Assembly (NCBI RefSeq): GCF_010468565.1
Contig: NZ_WUEG01000017.1
Span: forward strand, 1 to 57,750
Reading direction: 5' to 3'
Length of the DNA: 57,750 nucleotides
Origin: Allomuricauda sp. TY007
GTDB taxonomy: Bacteria > Bacteroidota > Bacteroidia > Flavobacteriales > Flavobacteriaceae
In this document: positions 18,853 through 27,556 of the stretch, one piece after another
How positions within the stretch are numbered: position 1 is the first letter of the stretch
How the letters are laid out: every line of letters begins with the position of its first letter
Translations under genes and position numbers: made by a program
Notes under the pieces: model-generated
What the model was told of the DNA's origin: nothing
Databases searched by the model: none
What the model saw: only the letters and a program-made list of their open reading frames with translations

Positions 18853-21800
18853 ATGTTGACTAAAATATTAAATAGTTCCCTACATAATCGTTTGCTGATT
18901 TTGTTGGGAGCCGTAGTGTTGAGTGTATTGGGAGTGTACTATGCAAAAACAATGAATGTTGATGTATTCCCAGACCTCACAGCACCTACGGTAACCATTC
19001 TTACCGAAGCCCATGGCATGGAATCGGAAGAAGTGGAAAAACTGGTGACCTATCAATTGGAAACCGCCCTGAACGGTTCGCCCAATGTAAGACGTATTCG
19101 CTCCTCATCGGCAGCGGGTATTTCCATTGTCTGGGTGGAATTTGAATGGGGTACGGATATATATCGCGCGCGCCAAATTGTAAGCGAACGCATCCCGATG
19201 GTTCGTGAAAATCTGCCTGAAGGTATCGGCGCACCAACTATGGCACCTATTTCATCCATCATGGGAGAAATCATGTTATTGGGTGTCACCTCCGATAGTT
19301 TGTCACCTATGGAATTACGTACCCTATCCGACTGGACGATTCGCCCACGCATCAAGGCAATAGGAGGAATCGCCAATGTGGTGGTTATTGGTGGTGAGTA
19401 CAAGCAATACCAAGTATTTGCCAATCCCGAAAAGCTGAAGCACTACAACGTGAGCTTGTCAGAACTGGTAGAGCACGTTAAGGAAGCCAATGTAAATGCT
19501 CCTGGTGGTATAGTGAATCAGTACGGCAATCAATACATCATTAAAGGAAGTGGCAGGGCCTATGCTTTGGAAGATTTACAGGAAGCTGTTTTAAAGCAAA
19601 TCAACGGTCAGACCATTAAAATCAAAGATGTAGCTACCGTACAGATCGGGGCATCGGACAAGATTGGAGATGGCTCATTGAATGGGAAGGAATCAGTGAT
19701 TTTGACCATTTCTAAACAACCCGATGTCAATACTTTAAAATTGACCGAACAATTGGATGAGGCTATTGCAGATTTGCAGAAAACCCTGCCAAAAGGGGTA
19801 GAAATCAAAAGCCAGATTTTCAGACAGGCTGATTTTATTGAAGCTTCCATAAGCAATCTAAATTCGACATTGTTGGAAGGTGCATTTTTCGTGGTTATTG
19901 TATTGTTCATTTTTTTGATGAACTGGCGTACCACGGTAATTTCTTTGTTGGCAATTCCCATTTCATTATTAGTATCAATCATCATCTTAAAACTAATGGG
20001 ATATACCATAAACACCATGAGTTTAGGCGGTATGGCCATTGCCATTGGTGCTTTGGTGGATGATGCGATTATTGATGTGGAAAACGTTTATAAACGTTTG
20101 CGAGAAAACAGTCGTTTACCAAAAGAAGCACAACAATCGGTAATTACCGTAGTACGTGATGCTTCCGTGGAAATTCGAAGTTCCATCATCATAGCGACCT
20201 TGATCATAATTGTTTCGTTCGTGCCTCTGTTCTTTTTGAGTGGAATGGAAGGTAGATTATTACAACCGCTCGGGATTGCTTTTGTAACATCTGTATTAAC
20301 TTCCTTGATTGTTGCAGTTACAGTAACCCCTGTGCTATGTTCGTATTTGCTGAACAACGAAAAGCTGTTGAACAAGCAAGCCGAGGGCACAAAAGTGGAA
20401 CAATGGCTTCAAAAACGTTATGCAAACACACTCGACAAGGTGATCAAGTTCCCAAAGACGGTGATAGGTGTAACTGTGATTGCTTTTGTTTTGAGTTTGG
20501 CATTGGCAACCCAATTGGGAAGGAGTTTTTTGCCTGAGTTCAATGAAGGTTCATTGGTGATCAGTGCGGTTGGTCCTCCTGGTATGTCTCTGGAAGAAAG
20601 TAACAAGGCTGGGAAACAAATAGAAAACTTGTTGTTGGAAATGCCCGAAGTTGAAGTGGTGACCCGCAGAACTGGCCGAGCGGAACTGGACGAACACGCA
20701 CAAGGGGTCAATGCTGCCGAAATTGATGTGCCATTTATATTGGATGGTAAAACCAAAGAAACGTTTTTCGAGGAAGTCCGTACCAAATTGAGTGTGGTGC
20801 CCGGGGTTAACATTACCCTTGGGCAGCCTATTGCACACCGTATAGACCATATGCTATCGGGAACGCGTGCCAATATTGCGATCAAAATTTTTGGCTCTGA
20901 CTTACAACGTTTGTTTGAATTGGGAAAACAGGTGGAGCAAAACATCAAATCCATTGATGGATTGGCAGACGTGGCGGTTGACCAGCAAATAGAAGTTCCC
21001 CAAATTCGGATCAAACCCAAACGCCAAATATTGGCAGCATACGGAATGACAGTTGGCAATTTGATGGAACAAGTGGACATTGCGTTTGCTGGTGAGGAAG
21101 TAGGCGAAATCTATGAGGGCCAACAATATTTCGATTTGGTGGTACGCTACGAAAAACCCTTTCGTGATAATATTGAGAACTTCAAAAATACCTTGGTAAG
21201 CCTTCCTAATGGCGGACAGACCGTGTTGGGTGAATTGGCGACCATAGGATCTGTAAGCAGCCCAAATACTATCAGTCGAGAAGATGTCCAGCGTAAGATT
21301 GTTATTGCCGCCAATGTACAGGGCAGAGATCTTCGAAGTGCTGTAAACGAGATTGAAGACGTGGTCAACAGTACCATTAACTTTCCTGAAGGGTATCGTG
21401 TACAATACGGCGGACAGTTTGAAAGTGAATCCAAAGCATCTCAATTGTTATTGGTCACTGCATTTTTGGCCATTGGTATCATTTTCCTGTTGCTGTATTA
21501 TGAGTTCAAAAATGTAAAATTGGCCTTTGTGGTGCTCATCAATTTGCCTCTGGCATTGATTGGTGGTATTTTAATCGTGTATTTCACATCTGGAATCGTA
21601 AGTATTGCAGCAACCATTGGATTTATAAGCTTGTTCGGTATTGCAACCCGAAATGGTATTCTTTTGGTATCTCGATACGAAGATTTGCGACAAGAAGGGA
21701 AAACAGGAATAGATCTGATTAAAACCGGGGCATTGGATAGGTTAAACCCTATTCTGATGACGGCCTTTACCACAGGGTTGGCATTGATTCCTTTGGCCTT

Positions 21801-21936
21801 GAAAGGAGGCCAACCAGGCAGTGAAATACAAAGCCCGATGGCCGTGGTCATTTTGGGAGGGTTGCTATCTGCGACCCTTTTGAACCTAATTGTAATTCCT
21901 TGTGTTTATGAATTGGTGATTAGCAAAAATAAATAA
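18853..21936 (+). CDS. Heavy-metal RND efflux permease (CusA/CzcA family)
   Basis: A 1027-aa inner-membrane proton/metal antiporter of the HME-RND family with the duplicated layout of 12 transmembrane helices and two large periplasmic loops. The TM4 block GGMAIAIGALVDDAIIDVENVYKR holds the acidic relay residues, and FVTSVLTSLIVAVTVTPVLCSYLL is TM6. With the adaptor and TolC-like proteins it should expel copper/silver or cobalt/zinc/cadmium. The sequence does not settle which metal. The His-rich accessory proteins fit either. It is the last gene of the operon and full length. Confidence 0.93.
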   Translation: MLTKILNSSLHNRLLILLGAVVLSVLGVYYAKTMNVDVFPDLTAPTVTILTEAHGMESEEVEKLVTYQLETALNGSPNVRRIRSSSAAGISIVWVEFEWGTDIYRARQIVSERIPMVRENLPEGIGAPTMAPISSIMGEIMLLGVTSDSLSPMELRTLSDWTIRPRIKAIGGIANVVVIGGEYKQYQVFANPEKLKHYNVSLSELVEHVKEANVNAPGGIVNQYGNQYIIKGSGRAYALEDLQEAVLKQINGQTIKIKDVATVQIGASDKIGDGSLNGKESVILTISKQPDVNTLKLTEQLDEAIADLQKTLPKGVEIKSQIFRQADFIEASISNLNSTLLEGAFFVVIVLFIFLMNWRTTVISLLAIPISLLVSIIILKLMGYTINTMSLGGMAIAIGALVDDAIIDVENVYKRLRENSRLPKEAQQSVITVVRDASVEIRSSIIIATLIIIVSFVPLFFLSGMEGRLLQPLGIAFVTSVLTSLIVAVTVTPVLCSYLLNNEKLLNKQAEGTKVEQWLQKRYANTLDKVIKFPKTVIGVTVIAFVLSLALATQLGRSFLPEFNEGSLVISAVGPPGMSLEESNKAGKQIENLLLEMPEVEVVTRRTGRAELDEHAQGVNAAEIDVPFILDGKTKETFFEEVRTKLSVVPGVNITLGQPIAHRIDHMLSGTRANIAIKIFGSDLQRLFELGKQVEQNIKSIDGLADVAVDQQIEVPQIRIKPKRQILAAYGMTVGNLMEQVDIAFAGEEVGEIYEGQQYFDLVVRYEKPFRDNIENFKNTLVSLPNGGQTVLGELATIGSVSSPNTISREDVQRKIVIAANVQGRDLRSAVNEIEDVVNSTINFPEGYRVQYGGQFESESKASQLLLVTAFLAIGIIFLLLYYEFKNVKLAFVVLINLPLALIGGILIVYFTSGIVSIAATIGFISLFGIATRNGILLVSRYEDLRQEGKTGIDLIKTGALDRLNPILMTAFTTGLALIPLALKGGQPGSEIQSPMAVVILGGLLSATLLNLIVIPCVYELVISKNK

Positions 21937-21944
21937 AAAGGAAA

Positions 21945-21985
21945 TTGGGCTACTTCATATTGGAGCAGCCCACTTAATTTTTAAA
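21945..21985 (+). terminator. Possible terminator of the efflux operon
   Basis: A short inverted repeat (GGGCT with AGCCC, loop of about 13 bases) followed by an AT-rich tract with five Ts lies just after the permease stop. The stem is short. Confidence 0.4.
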
Positions 21986-22069
21986 AGGAAAATGACACGC
22001 TAAAAGCCGGTTTAATATTTTATGGTTAATTTTATAGTCTACGAAGGTAGAGTATTATAAATTATCTGT

Positions 22070-22083
22070 AATTCGGTTAGTAA
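22070..22083 (+). repeat. Right-end copy of the candidate integrase arm site
   Basis: This 14-base AATTCGGTTAGTAA is identical to 12798-12811. It lies about 50 bases inside the right att core. Confidence 0.5.
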
Positions 22084-22133
22084 CCAAAGCATAAGCAAGG
22101 ATAAACTCAATAAAAACAAGGGGTTGCAGGGAT

Positions 22134-22267
22134 GGTTCGAATCCCTCAGCGCCCACTTTTACAGTTCAAACGAAAACAAAACCTTGCATATCTCATTGAT
22201 TTGCAAGGTTTTGACGTTTTAAGGCATTCATTTGAATTGGTTTGATTTGATATGTTTTGGTTTGCAA
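22134..22267 (+). repeat. attR region: right copy of the about 134-bp direct repeat
   Basis: The first 28 bases reproduce the tRNA-Val 3' end exactly, and the rest tracks the sequence found after the intact tRNA at 12695-12799. Upstream of the core the sequence (GGGGTTGCAGGGAT) no longer resembles a tRNA, so no second tRNA gene exists here. Because similarity continues well past the tRNA end, this copy is att plus the left end of another element of the same family. Confidence 0.88.
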
Positions 22268-22388
22268 ACTACATCCAATCCACCACCATGGAAGGCTTTC
22301 GAACAACGGGACCATGAAGCACATCCAGCGTTTGAGAAAGATGGTCAGGATGGCGGTAAACAATGAATGGTTGGAAAAGTATCCTTTA
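22268..22388 (+). pseudogene. Fragment of a second integrase gene
   Basis: About 120 bases match the middle of the intact integrase gene (13435-13552) with roughly 85-90% identity by eye, including RLSNNG and MKHIQRLRKMVRMAVNNEW. The junction with the att region falls at a shared GCAA/AACTAC stretch, and about 630 bases present in the intact copy are missing. The 3' side ends abruptly in unrelated sequence. This is the stump of an older related element, not a gene. The open frame running through it (22257-22478) is chimeric. Confidence 0.85.
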
Positions 22389-22449
22389 GATTTTCAACGA
22401 TGGCAGAACCGACTTGTCCTGTTGCTTCTAAAATTATGTTCATGTCCAT
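22387..22449 (-). pseudogene. 5' stump of a NAD(P)-binding (NmrA/SDR-like) gene
   Basis: On the minus strand an ATG at 22449 opens MDMNIILEATGQVGSAIVE, followed by NLKD. This resembles the start of atypical short-chain dehydrogenases of the NmrA type, whose GATGxxGxxI Rossmann motif reads EATGQVGSAI here. It runs directly into the integrase fragment at about 22386, so everything after the first 20 or so residues is gone. The junction records a deletion that removed both the right part of the old element and most of this gene. Confidence 0.6.
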
Positions 22450-22545
22450 ATCATTTTTGTTTTTCAGTTATGGGGTAACATTCTCGATAAGCGTCGTCTG
22501 GGATTTTTTACTTTATCATTATCATTGCTAATAGTTCATAGGTTA

Positions 22546-22571
22546 AAATTTTGCGTTTTCTCACGCAATAC
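22546..22571 (-). terminator. Possible terminator after the DHFR-like gene
   Basis: On the minus strand TTGCGT and ACGCAA form a small hairpin followed by AATTTTAA. It lies about 25 bases after the stop of the reductase-like gene. Confidence 0.4.
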
Positions 22572-22592
22572 ACCCACATATTGTTGGGGGGG

Positions 22593-23126
22593 TTATTCTT
22601 TCCGTTTGTATTTCAGTTGTACCAATCCCGTTTCAAATGTTTTTGCGGTAACGAATTCAAGGAGCTGTTCAGGTCTTCCATCTTGAAATAATCTGGTTCC
22701 ATTACCTAACAATACAGGAACGACTGAAATAATAAGTTCATCGATCAAATCATTTTTTAATAGTTCGTTTATCACTTCTGCACCACCGTCACAATAAATA
22801 TGCTTTCCGCTTTTCGCTTTTAAGCGTTCAACTAAATCGACTAAACTTCCTGTATAAAAAGTTGTTCTTCCTATTTTGGGTTTTGGCGTTCGTGTAATGA
22901 CATAAACATCCCGTTGCCCATTGTCGTAATGGGAAGCTCCAATTTCGCTGAGCACATAGTCGTAGGTTTTTCTGCCAATGATCAAGGTGTCGATTTCTTT
23001 GGTGAATTCAGTATATCCATAATCCTCCCCCTCTTTTTCTACCAATTTTAAGAAACTGAGGTCATTATTTGGCTTTGCAATATAACCGTCTAAACTTGTT
23101 GCAATGAAAAGTGATATTTTACGCAT
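22593..23126 (-). CDS. Dihydrofolate reductase family protein (RibD C-terminal-like)
   Basis: A 177-aa cytoplasmic protein with the DHFR/RibD-C fold. It starts with SLFIATSLDGYIA and has the NADPH-site pattern LIIGRKTYDYVL near residues 48-59 and IYCDGGAEVINELLKNDLIDEL near 110-131. Proteins of this group are stand-alone and usually lack a known substrate. They should not be read as true folate enzymes. A second, more distant copy lies at 25685-26305. The gene is near the AraC-type regulator upstream on the same strand (gap 73 bases), so they might be cotranscribed. Confidence 0.88.
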   Translation of the reverse strand: MRKISLFIATSLDGYIAKPNNDLSFLKLVEKEGEDYGYTEFTKEIDTLIIGRKTYDYVLSEIGASHYDNGQRDVYVITRTPKPKIGRTTFYTGSLVDLVERLKAKSGKHIYCDGGAEVINELLKNDLIDELIISVVPVLLGNGTRLFQDGRPEQLLEFVTAKTFETGLVQLKYKRKE

Positions 23127-23199
23127 GGATTCTTAATTTTTTTTGCTTCTTCAAAACTAGTTGTAGCTGATGAAGGATACTTTGTAAAAATGCGACATT

Positions 23200-23934
23200 T
23201 CAAAGTTGTGATGGGACCAGCCCTGTGTTTCGCTTGATTTCGTTGGTTAGATGTGAATGGTCATAGTACCCGCATTCAAAGGCTATATCCAATAAACTCT
23301 GGTTTTGAGCTGGATTTTTGATTAACCTCAATGCGTTCTGAAAACGGATAATATTTGCATATTCTTTTGGGGACAGTCCAATGAGTTTTTTGAAATTCCG
23401 CTCCAACTGCCTTACTGTTATGCAATTTCGTTTTGCCAACTCGTGGATACTGATCTGTCCGTTTGTTGAGTGAATAGTGTTGATAACGGATTGCAAGGGA
23501 TTGTTCTTGCTTTTTATTCGATCTGAAAAGAACCGGTCAAAATAATGGAATGGATTATTACGTACATTATCAATATTGAATGAATTGGACTTTTCAAATG
23601 CTACCGTGTCGTTCGTTAGTTCATTTTGTGCGCTAAAGCTATAGAAATTTGAAAATGTTGCAGGTTTTAGACACGCACCCATTAAATGGGTGTCGGAATC
23701 AATAAAACTGTCTTTGAATGTAGTCATGGCTCCAACTACGTAGGTTTTGCCAAACTCCAATAAAACAGCGCCGTTGTCAGTTAAGCAAGGCGCTCCCAAA
23801 TTCATTAGTACACCGGCACAACCATCTGGAAACACCCGTTCCCACTGTTTTTTCTGCCCCATTCCTTTCAGTTCCCAATAGAAATGAATAAAGGGGGCCA
23901 ATGTCTTGTAAGGTTTTAATTTCTTGTATTTCAT
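23200..23934 (-). CDS. AraC-family transcriptional regulator
   Basis: A 244-aa regulator. The N-terminal domain (TLAPFIHFYWELKG, then VFPDGCAGVLMNLG) resembles the sensor domain often found in front of AraC-type DNA-binding modules in Bacteroidota. The C-terminal part has the two helix-turn-helix motifs (ISIHELAKRNCITVRQLERNFKKLIGLSPKEY near residues 164-195, and SLLDIAFECGYYDHSHLTNEIKRNTGLVPSQ). It ends promptly after the second helix, which is normal. The likely target is the neighbouring reductase-like gene. The inducer is unknown. Confidence 0.88.
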   Translation of the reverse strand: MKYKKLKPYKTLAPFIHFYWELKGMGQKKQWERVFPDGCAGVLMNLGAPCLTDNGAVLLEFGKTYVVGAMTTFKDSFIDSDTHLMGACLKPATFSNFYSFSAQNELTNDTVAFEKSNSFNIDNVRNNPFHYFDRFFSDRIKSKNNPLQSVINTIHSTNGQISIHELAKRNCITVRQLERNFKKLIGLSPKEYANIIRFQNALRLIKNPAQNQSLLDIAFECGYYDHSHLTNEIKRNTGLVPSQL

Positions 23935-24082
23935 TGGTTGCTGCGTGTTTTTTGGTCAAATGAACGCAACGGGCTTCTGCAATGCGTATTGGTGTGTTTT
24001 GTCGATTAACTTTGCAAGTGCACACCAAGCCCGGTGGAAATATCAAATATAAATAAGAACAGGGAATTGCTTGTGGCAACGG

Positions 24083-24510
24083 TTATGTGTCATTTAATGT
24101 AATGACTTTATCTTTTTGATGTTCGGATAACCTTTCCGACATCGTCCTGCACAGTTGTTTATTTACCATAGTCAATGCGTCTCTTTCTGCAATGCCATAA
24201 ACTAGATTGGGGAATTTTTTTTGAATGGACCATATCTGTTCGTGTTTGTCGGGTGACAGTTTTTACCTGGAATGACCGACCGCAATACGGCGTTTTCCAA
24301 TACAATGCAATTTTCTCCTATCGAAATCGAATTGTTTTCAGCAATGATTTGAGCTCCAAACATGATTCTGCTATTTGCTCCGATGGTTACATCCCCACAA
24401 ATGGTAGCATTGGGGGCAATATAGGCTGTGGGATGGATTGAAGGTTTCTTTCCCTTGTGTTCAAGTATCATAAGACTTTGGTTGGTCTCTTGGTTCTCAT
24501 TGTTATACAT
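24083..24510 (-). pseudogene. Gamma-carbonic-anhydrase-like gene with internal deletion
   Basis: The first 80 codons from ATG 24510 encode a left-handed beta-helix start (HPTAYIAPNATICGDVTIGANSRIMFGAQI, split here as HPTAYIAPNATICGDV and TIGANSRIMF). After LENAVLRSV the frame breaks. A different frame then gives SPDKHEQIWSIQKKFPN, LVYGIAERDA and RLSEHQKDKVITLNDT before a TAA at 24083. That tail resembles the C-terminal end of gamma-type carbonic anhydrases (PxxHxxIWxxQK). The metal-binding middle, about 80 residues, is missing. So both ends survive and the active part is lost. Confidence 0.75.
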
Positions 24511-24543
24511 TGCAGTTCAATACACTGCTTTTTTACATTTGAG

Positions 24544-25629
24544 CTATTCGGCCAAGGGGCGTACCTGGGTGACCAGTTCCAATAGGAATTTCCCCGGTTC
24601 TTCCATGGGCAGTAGGTGTGAAGAGTCGTGGAACCAAACGGCCTTTTTATAAGGAGCCTTGACCTGTTCGAGCCAATCTGCTGTCGGTTGGGTCGGTGTC
24701 GTGTAATCATGTTTGCCCATGAATTGGAACACGGGTATGGGAAAGGTGGTTACCTGGGTGAAATCCACGGAAAGAAATTCATCAAGGATTTTTCCCAAGG
24801 TGAAGACATTCCCTTGATTGATGGCCCTGACATCATCACGATCGTATTCGGGGGAAAGTAGGGGAGCTTTGAAGAAAAAATCAAATTCATGGCGATAAGC
24901 GGCCAGTCCACCATAGTACTGCGCCCATTTTCTGGCGATAACGATCCGATGTCTGGTCAAGGGTTCCGTACCCGGGTATGGGGCAATCGACATCAGTTCC
25001 TCGACCGCTTTTTGGTTATTTCGTTTTTTGGCTTCCCTTAATCCATATGCAAAGCTCAATCGCTCATTTTCCACAGGTTTGATGACCTGCCCCACACCGA
25101 TATAGGCATGAAATAGGTCGGGGCGGCGAAGTGCTGCTTTTAAGCCAACAATGGTACCCCAACTATGGCCCAACAGGAACACCTTTTTCTTTTGGTACCT
25201 GTTGCTTATCTTTTCTGCTATCGCGATGGCATCGTCAACATATTGCTCGATATGAATGGTCTTACCCAGTGAAATGGTATCATTGTCACGGTAGGTTTTT
25301 CCCGATCCCCTTTGGTCGTAGTTGACCACGGTAAAGTATTCCTCAATCGGGCGTTGAAAGGTCCATGCCAAGGGGGCCAGGGGTGATGCCGGGCCACCAT
25401 GCACCATAAGGATGACAGGGTTGTCCTTATCATTTCCACGGGCATATACCCATTGTTCGACCCCTCCAATGTCCAACTGGAAGTTTTCTTGGATGCCTTT
25501 AGGGGTTACAATGGAATCCAAATCGGCAATGATAGCCCTACTGGGATTATATAAGGTGTCCGATGCGGTTTGCCCATTTGTGGTTTGAAAGGCAAGGACC
25601 GCGATGATATAAATGAGATACTTTTTCAT
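24544..25629 (-). CDS. Alpha/beta hydrolase, proline-iminopeptidase-like
   Basis: A 361-aa secreted or periplasmic enzyme; the signal peptide is MKKYLIYIIAVLAFQTTNGQ. The alpha/beta-hydrolase core shows the oxyanion motif VHGGPASP near residue 76, the DQRGSGKT block typical of the prolyl-aminopeptidase group near 100, and the nucleophile elbow GHSWG (Ser near residue 155). The acidic residue is near HDYTTP, and the His is probably in HDSSHLLPMEEP. It may cleave N-terminal proline or another small ester or amide. Its stop lies 33 bases upstream of the carbonic-anhydrase-like pseudogene. Confidence 0.88.
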   Translation of the reverse strand: MKKYLIYIIAVLAFQTTNGQTASDTLYNPSRAIIADLDSIVTPKGIQENFQLDIGGVEQWVYARGNDKDNPVILMVHGGPASPLAPLAWTFQRPIEEYFTVVNYDQRGSGKTYRDNDTISLGKTIHIEQYVDDAIAIAEKISNRYQKKKVFLLGHSWGTIVGLKAALRRPDLFHAYIGVGQVIKPVENERLSFAYGLREAKKRNNQKAVEELMSIAPYPGTEPLTRHRIVIARKWAQYYGGLAAYRHEFDFFFKAPLLSPEYDRDDVRAINQGNVFTLGKILDEFLSVDFTQVTTFPIPVFQFMGKHDYTTPTQPTADWLEQVKAPYKKAVWFHDSSHLLPMEEPGKFLLELVTQVRPLAE

Positions 25630-25650
25630 AACCGATGATATTTGATTTAC

Positions 25651-25668
25651 ATACCGGTATATTGGTAT
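25651..25668. promoter_or_regulatory. Small palindrome before the hydrolase gene
   Basis: ATACCGGTAT (25651-25660) is a perfect 10-base palindrome followed by another half-site ATTGGTAT. It lies 22 bases upstream of the hydrolase start codon. Operator function is a guess from position. Confidence 0.25.
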
Positions 25669-25684
25669 AGAGCTGAGCGAGTCT

Positions 25685-26305
25685 TTACTTTTTTGTCAGG
25701 CTATATCGCAAATGGGTGGTCAGTTCAGCGGGGATAACCTCTTCTATATTAATGTCATATTGGTCCTTATCCATGCCATCAAAAAGTCGGACTCCGCTTC
25801 CTAAAAATACCGGTGCGATATGGATCATGAACTCATCCACAAGTCCAGCCTTGAGAAATTGTTGGATGGTATCGGCCCCACCTTGGATTCTAATATCTTT
25901 ACCTTGAGCTGAATATTTGGCTTTTTCCAAGGCGCTCTCAATGCCATCGTTGATGAAGTAAAAGGTTGTTGATCCCTTTTGTACCCAAGGTTCCCGTTTT
26001 TCATGGGTCAGTACATAGACATCCGCTTCGTACAGGTCTTCCGCCCAATGAACCTCGCCTTCCTCGAACATTCTCTTGCCCATGATATAGGAACCTGTCC
26101 GTGCAAACACATCATCGATCAACTTGCTATCGGGACCGTACTCTTCACCGCCTTCCATTTTAATGTGTTTCCAAAATGCTTTTTGCTTGAACATCCATTG
26201 ATGAAGTTCTCCTGCGACCCCTCCCATGGGATTGTCAGGGCTTCTATTTTCGCCTGCAAAATAGCCGTCCAATGAAATGGCACAGTCAAAGATAATTTTA
26301 CTCAT
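25685..26305 (-). CDS. Dihydrofolate reductase family protein (RibD C-terminal-like)
   Basis: A 206-aa protein of the DHFR/RibD-C superfamily: IIFDCAISLDGYFAGEN at the start, YIMGKRMFEEGEVHW near residues 73-87, and IRIQGGADTIQQFLKAGLVDEFMIHIAPV near 143-171 (given in parts: IRIQGGADTIQQFLKAG and LVDEFMIHIAPV). The reaction is unknown; NADPH-dependent reduction of a small molecule is the family expectation. It lies 55 bases ahead of the hydrolase gene on the same strand, so the two probably share a transcript. It is clearly a different subgroup from the 22593 paralogue. Confidence 0.88.
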   Translation of the reverse strand: MSKIIFDCAISLDGYFAGENRSPDNPMGGVAGELHQWMFKQKAFWKHIKMEGGEEYGPDSKLIDDVFARTGSYIMGKRMFEEGEVHWAEDLYEADVYVLTHEKREPWVQKGSTTFYFINDGIESALEKAKYSAQGKDIRIQGGADTIQQFLKAGLVDEFMIHIAPVFLGSGVRLFDGMDKDQYDINIEEVIPAELTTHLRYSLTKK

Positions 26306-26664
26306 AGGTTTGTTTATTTTGTTAAAGTGGTTTGCTGCCTAGTGTTTCTATATGGAGTAAGGGTTTTACTAATTCCTTAATTATCAACTTAATCATATTG
26401 ATGGAATAATCAAAATGAATGGTTTTGACATCATTCAACTACTTTGGATACCACGCAAAAATCAAGTTTTTGGAGTTGGGACACCATGAACTTGGGTTAA
26501 GAATTGCTTCTGTCGGTCCTGTTAAAGGCAGGGGACTTTCCTTGTGTAGGGCGCAATGTATCATAGTCGGTAAGATATTATTTTCAGTAAAGCGCTTACC
26601 ATAGAAAACATGGAATAACTCATGTTATGTTGACAAAGTTGATTGCCAGCCCAAGAGGATAATC
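26306..26664. other. Intergenic stretch without a recognizable gene
   Basis: About 360 AT-rich bases separate the two minus-strand genes. A 61-codon plus-strand frame (26419-26604) has no resemblance to any family I know, and no start or promoter signal supports it. I see no repeat or structured RNA here. Confidence 0.5.
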
Positions 26665-27522
26665 CTACTCTTTCGAAATATTCCGTAAAAAGGGGGCAAT
26701 GTAGTTCAATAAGACTCCTGTTTTTTGCATAAGGGTAATGTGGGTCGTACCTGGAATTACCGCTAAACGTGAATTGGAAAGTGGTTCCATAATTCCAAAA
26801 CCTCCACCACCAACAGCTCTGAAAAGTTCTTGGCTGTGGTTTAAATCTACGCCGTCATAATCTCCGTTAATGATCAAGAGCTCAAGATTACGTTTTTTAA
26901 TTTCATCAATGTTTAAATCAAAAGGTCGATTTTCAAACGCTATCATTCCTTCAACAAAACTGATCCATTGGCTGGGATCCGGAGCTACTTCGTCGTAAGC
27001 GGATTTTAATGGCGTATTTGTTAGGTATTCCGGCTTCATGTTTGCAAATGTTTGTTGTATCTCTGGAAGCCACCCATCCATACTGTAAACGGAAGAAATA
27101 AACACAATTTTGTTTGTTCTGTCAGGATAACGTAAGGCTGTTTTAAGTGCAATGGTAGCTCCCAAGCTATAACCTATAAGATGCGCACGGTCAATGTTCA
27201 GATGATCCATTAGACCAATAATGTCATCGGCAAAATTTTCGTAGGAAAAAGGTCTTTCAATATTCTTTGTGTGCCCGTGACCTTGAAGCTCCACAGCTAT
27301 TACCTTATTGGATTTGGCCAGTTCTGGGATGAATTGTCCATAGGTAGTGGCAATGGTCATAAAACTACCGTGTACCAAGATCAATGGTTCGCCTTCCCCA
27401 TATATTTCATAATACATTTCAAGGCCATTTATAGGTGCGTAGGTGGCCACATTGGGTTGTAATTGTGCCTGTATGATTGACAACTTAAAGCACAATCCCA
27501 ATACCATTATTACATATTTCAT
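26665..27522 (-). CDS. Alpha/beta hydrolase
   Basis: A 285-aa enzyme with an N-terminal signal peptide (MVLGLCFKLSIIQAQ). The hydrolase fold shows the oxyanion loop LVHGSFM, the nucleophile elbow GYSLGA (Ser about residue 138), the acid in NGDYDGV and the His in PGTTHITLM. This pattern is typical of esterases, lactonases and C-C hydrolases. The substrate cannot be inferred. It lies 34 bases downstream of the SRPBCC/ArsR genes on the same strand and may be the last gene of that transcript. Confidence 0.88.
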   Translation of the reverse strand: MKYVIMVLGLCFKLSIIQAQLQPNVATYAPINGLEMYYEIYGEGEPLILVHGSFMTIATTYGQFIPELAKSNKVIAVELQGHGHTKNIERPFSYENFADDIIGLMDHLNIDRAHLIGYSLGATIALKTALRYPDRTNKIVFISSVYSMDGWLPEIQQTFANMKPEYLTNTPLKSAYDEVAPDPSQWISFVEGMIAFENRPFDLNIDEIKKRNLELLIINGDYDGVDLNHSQELFRAVGGGGFGIMEPLSNSRLAVIPGTTHITLMQKTGVLLNYIAPFLRNISKE

Positions 27523-27556
27523 ATTGTATTTTATTAGTGGTTCTTGTGAGGTACGG

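Larger units (their letters stand above)
12667..22161 (+). mobile_element. tRNA-Val-integrated mobile element carrying metal efflux genes
   Basis: An integrative element of about 9.5 kb lies between two direct copies of the tRNA-Val 3' end (cores 12667-12694 and 22134-22161). The integrase gene lies next to the left att site and reads away from it. It is followed by a structured intergenic region, a BfmA/BtgA-type mobilization gene and a five-gene metal RND efflux operon. No relaxase, coupling protein or conjugation gene is present. The element therefore looks like a mobilizable or decayed integrative element, not a self-transmissible ICE. Confidence 0.88.

Noticed and set aside
20418..21080. 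A 220-codon minus-strand frame within the RND permease gene
   Set aside because: It lies wholly inside a well-supported permease gene, has no family resemblance and no start context.
22100..22155. Possible second tRNA gene at the right att copy
   Set aside because: Only the T-arm and acceptor 3' half are present. The D arm and anticodon arm are absent upstream.
22257..22478. A 73-codon frame that looks like an integrase piece
   Set aside because: The frame joins att sequence, an integrase scrap and the antisense of an NmrA-like start, so it is a chimera of relics and not a gene.
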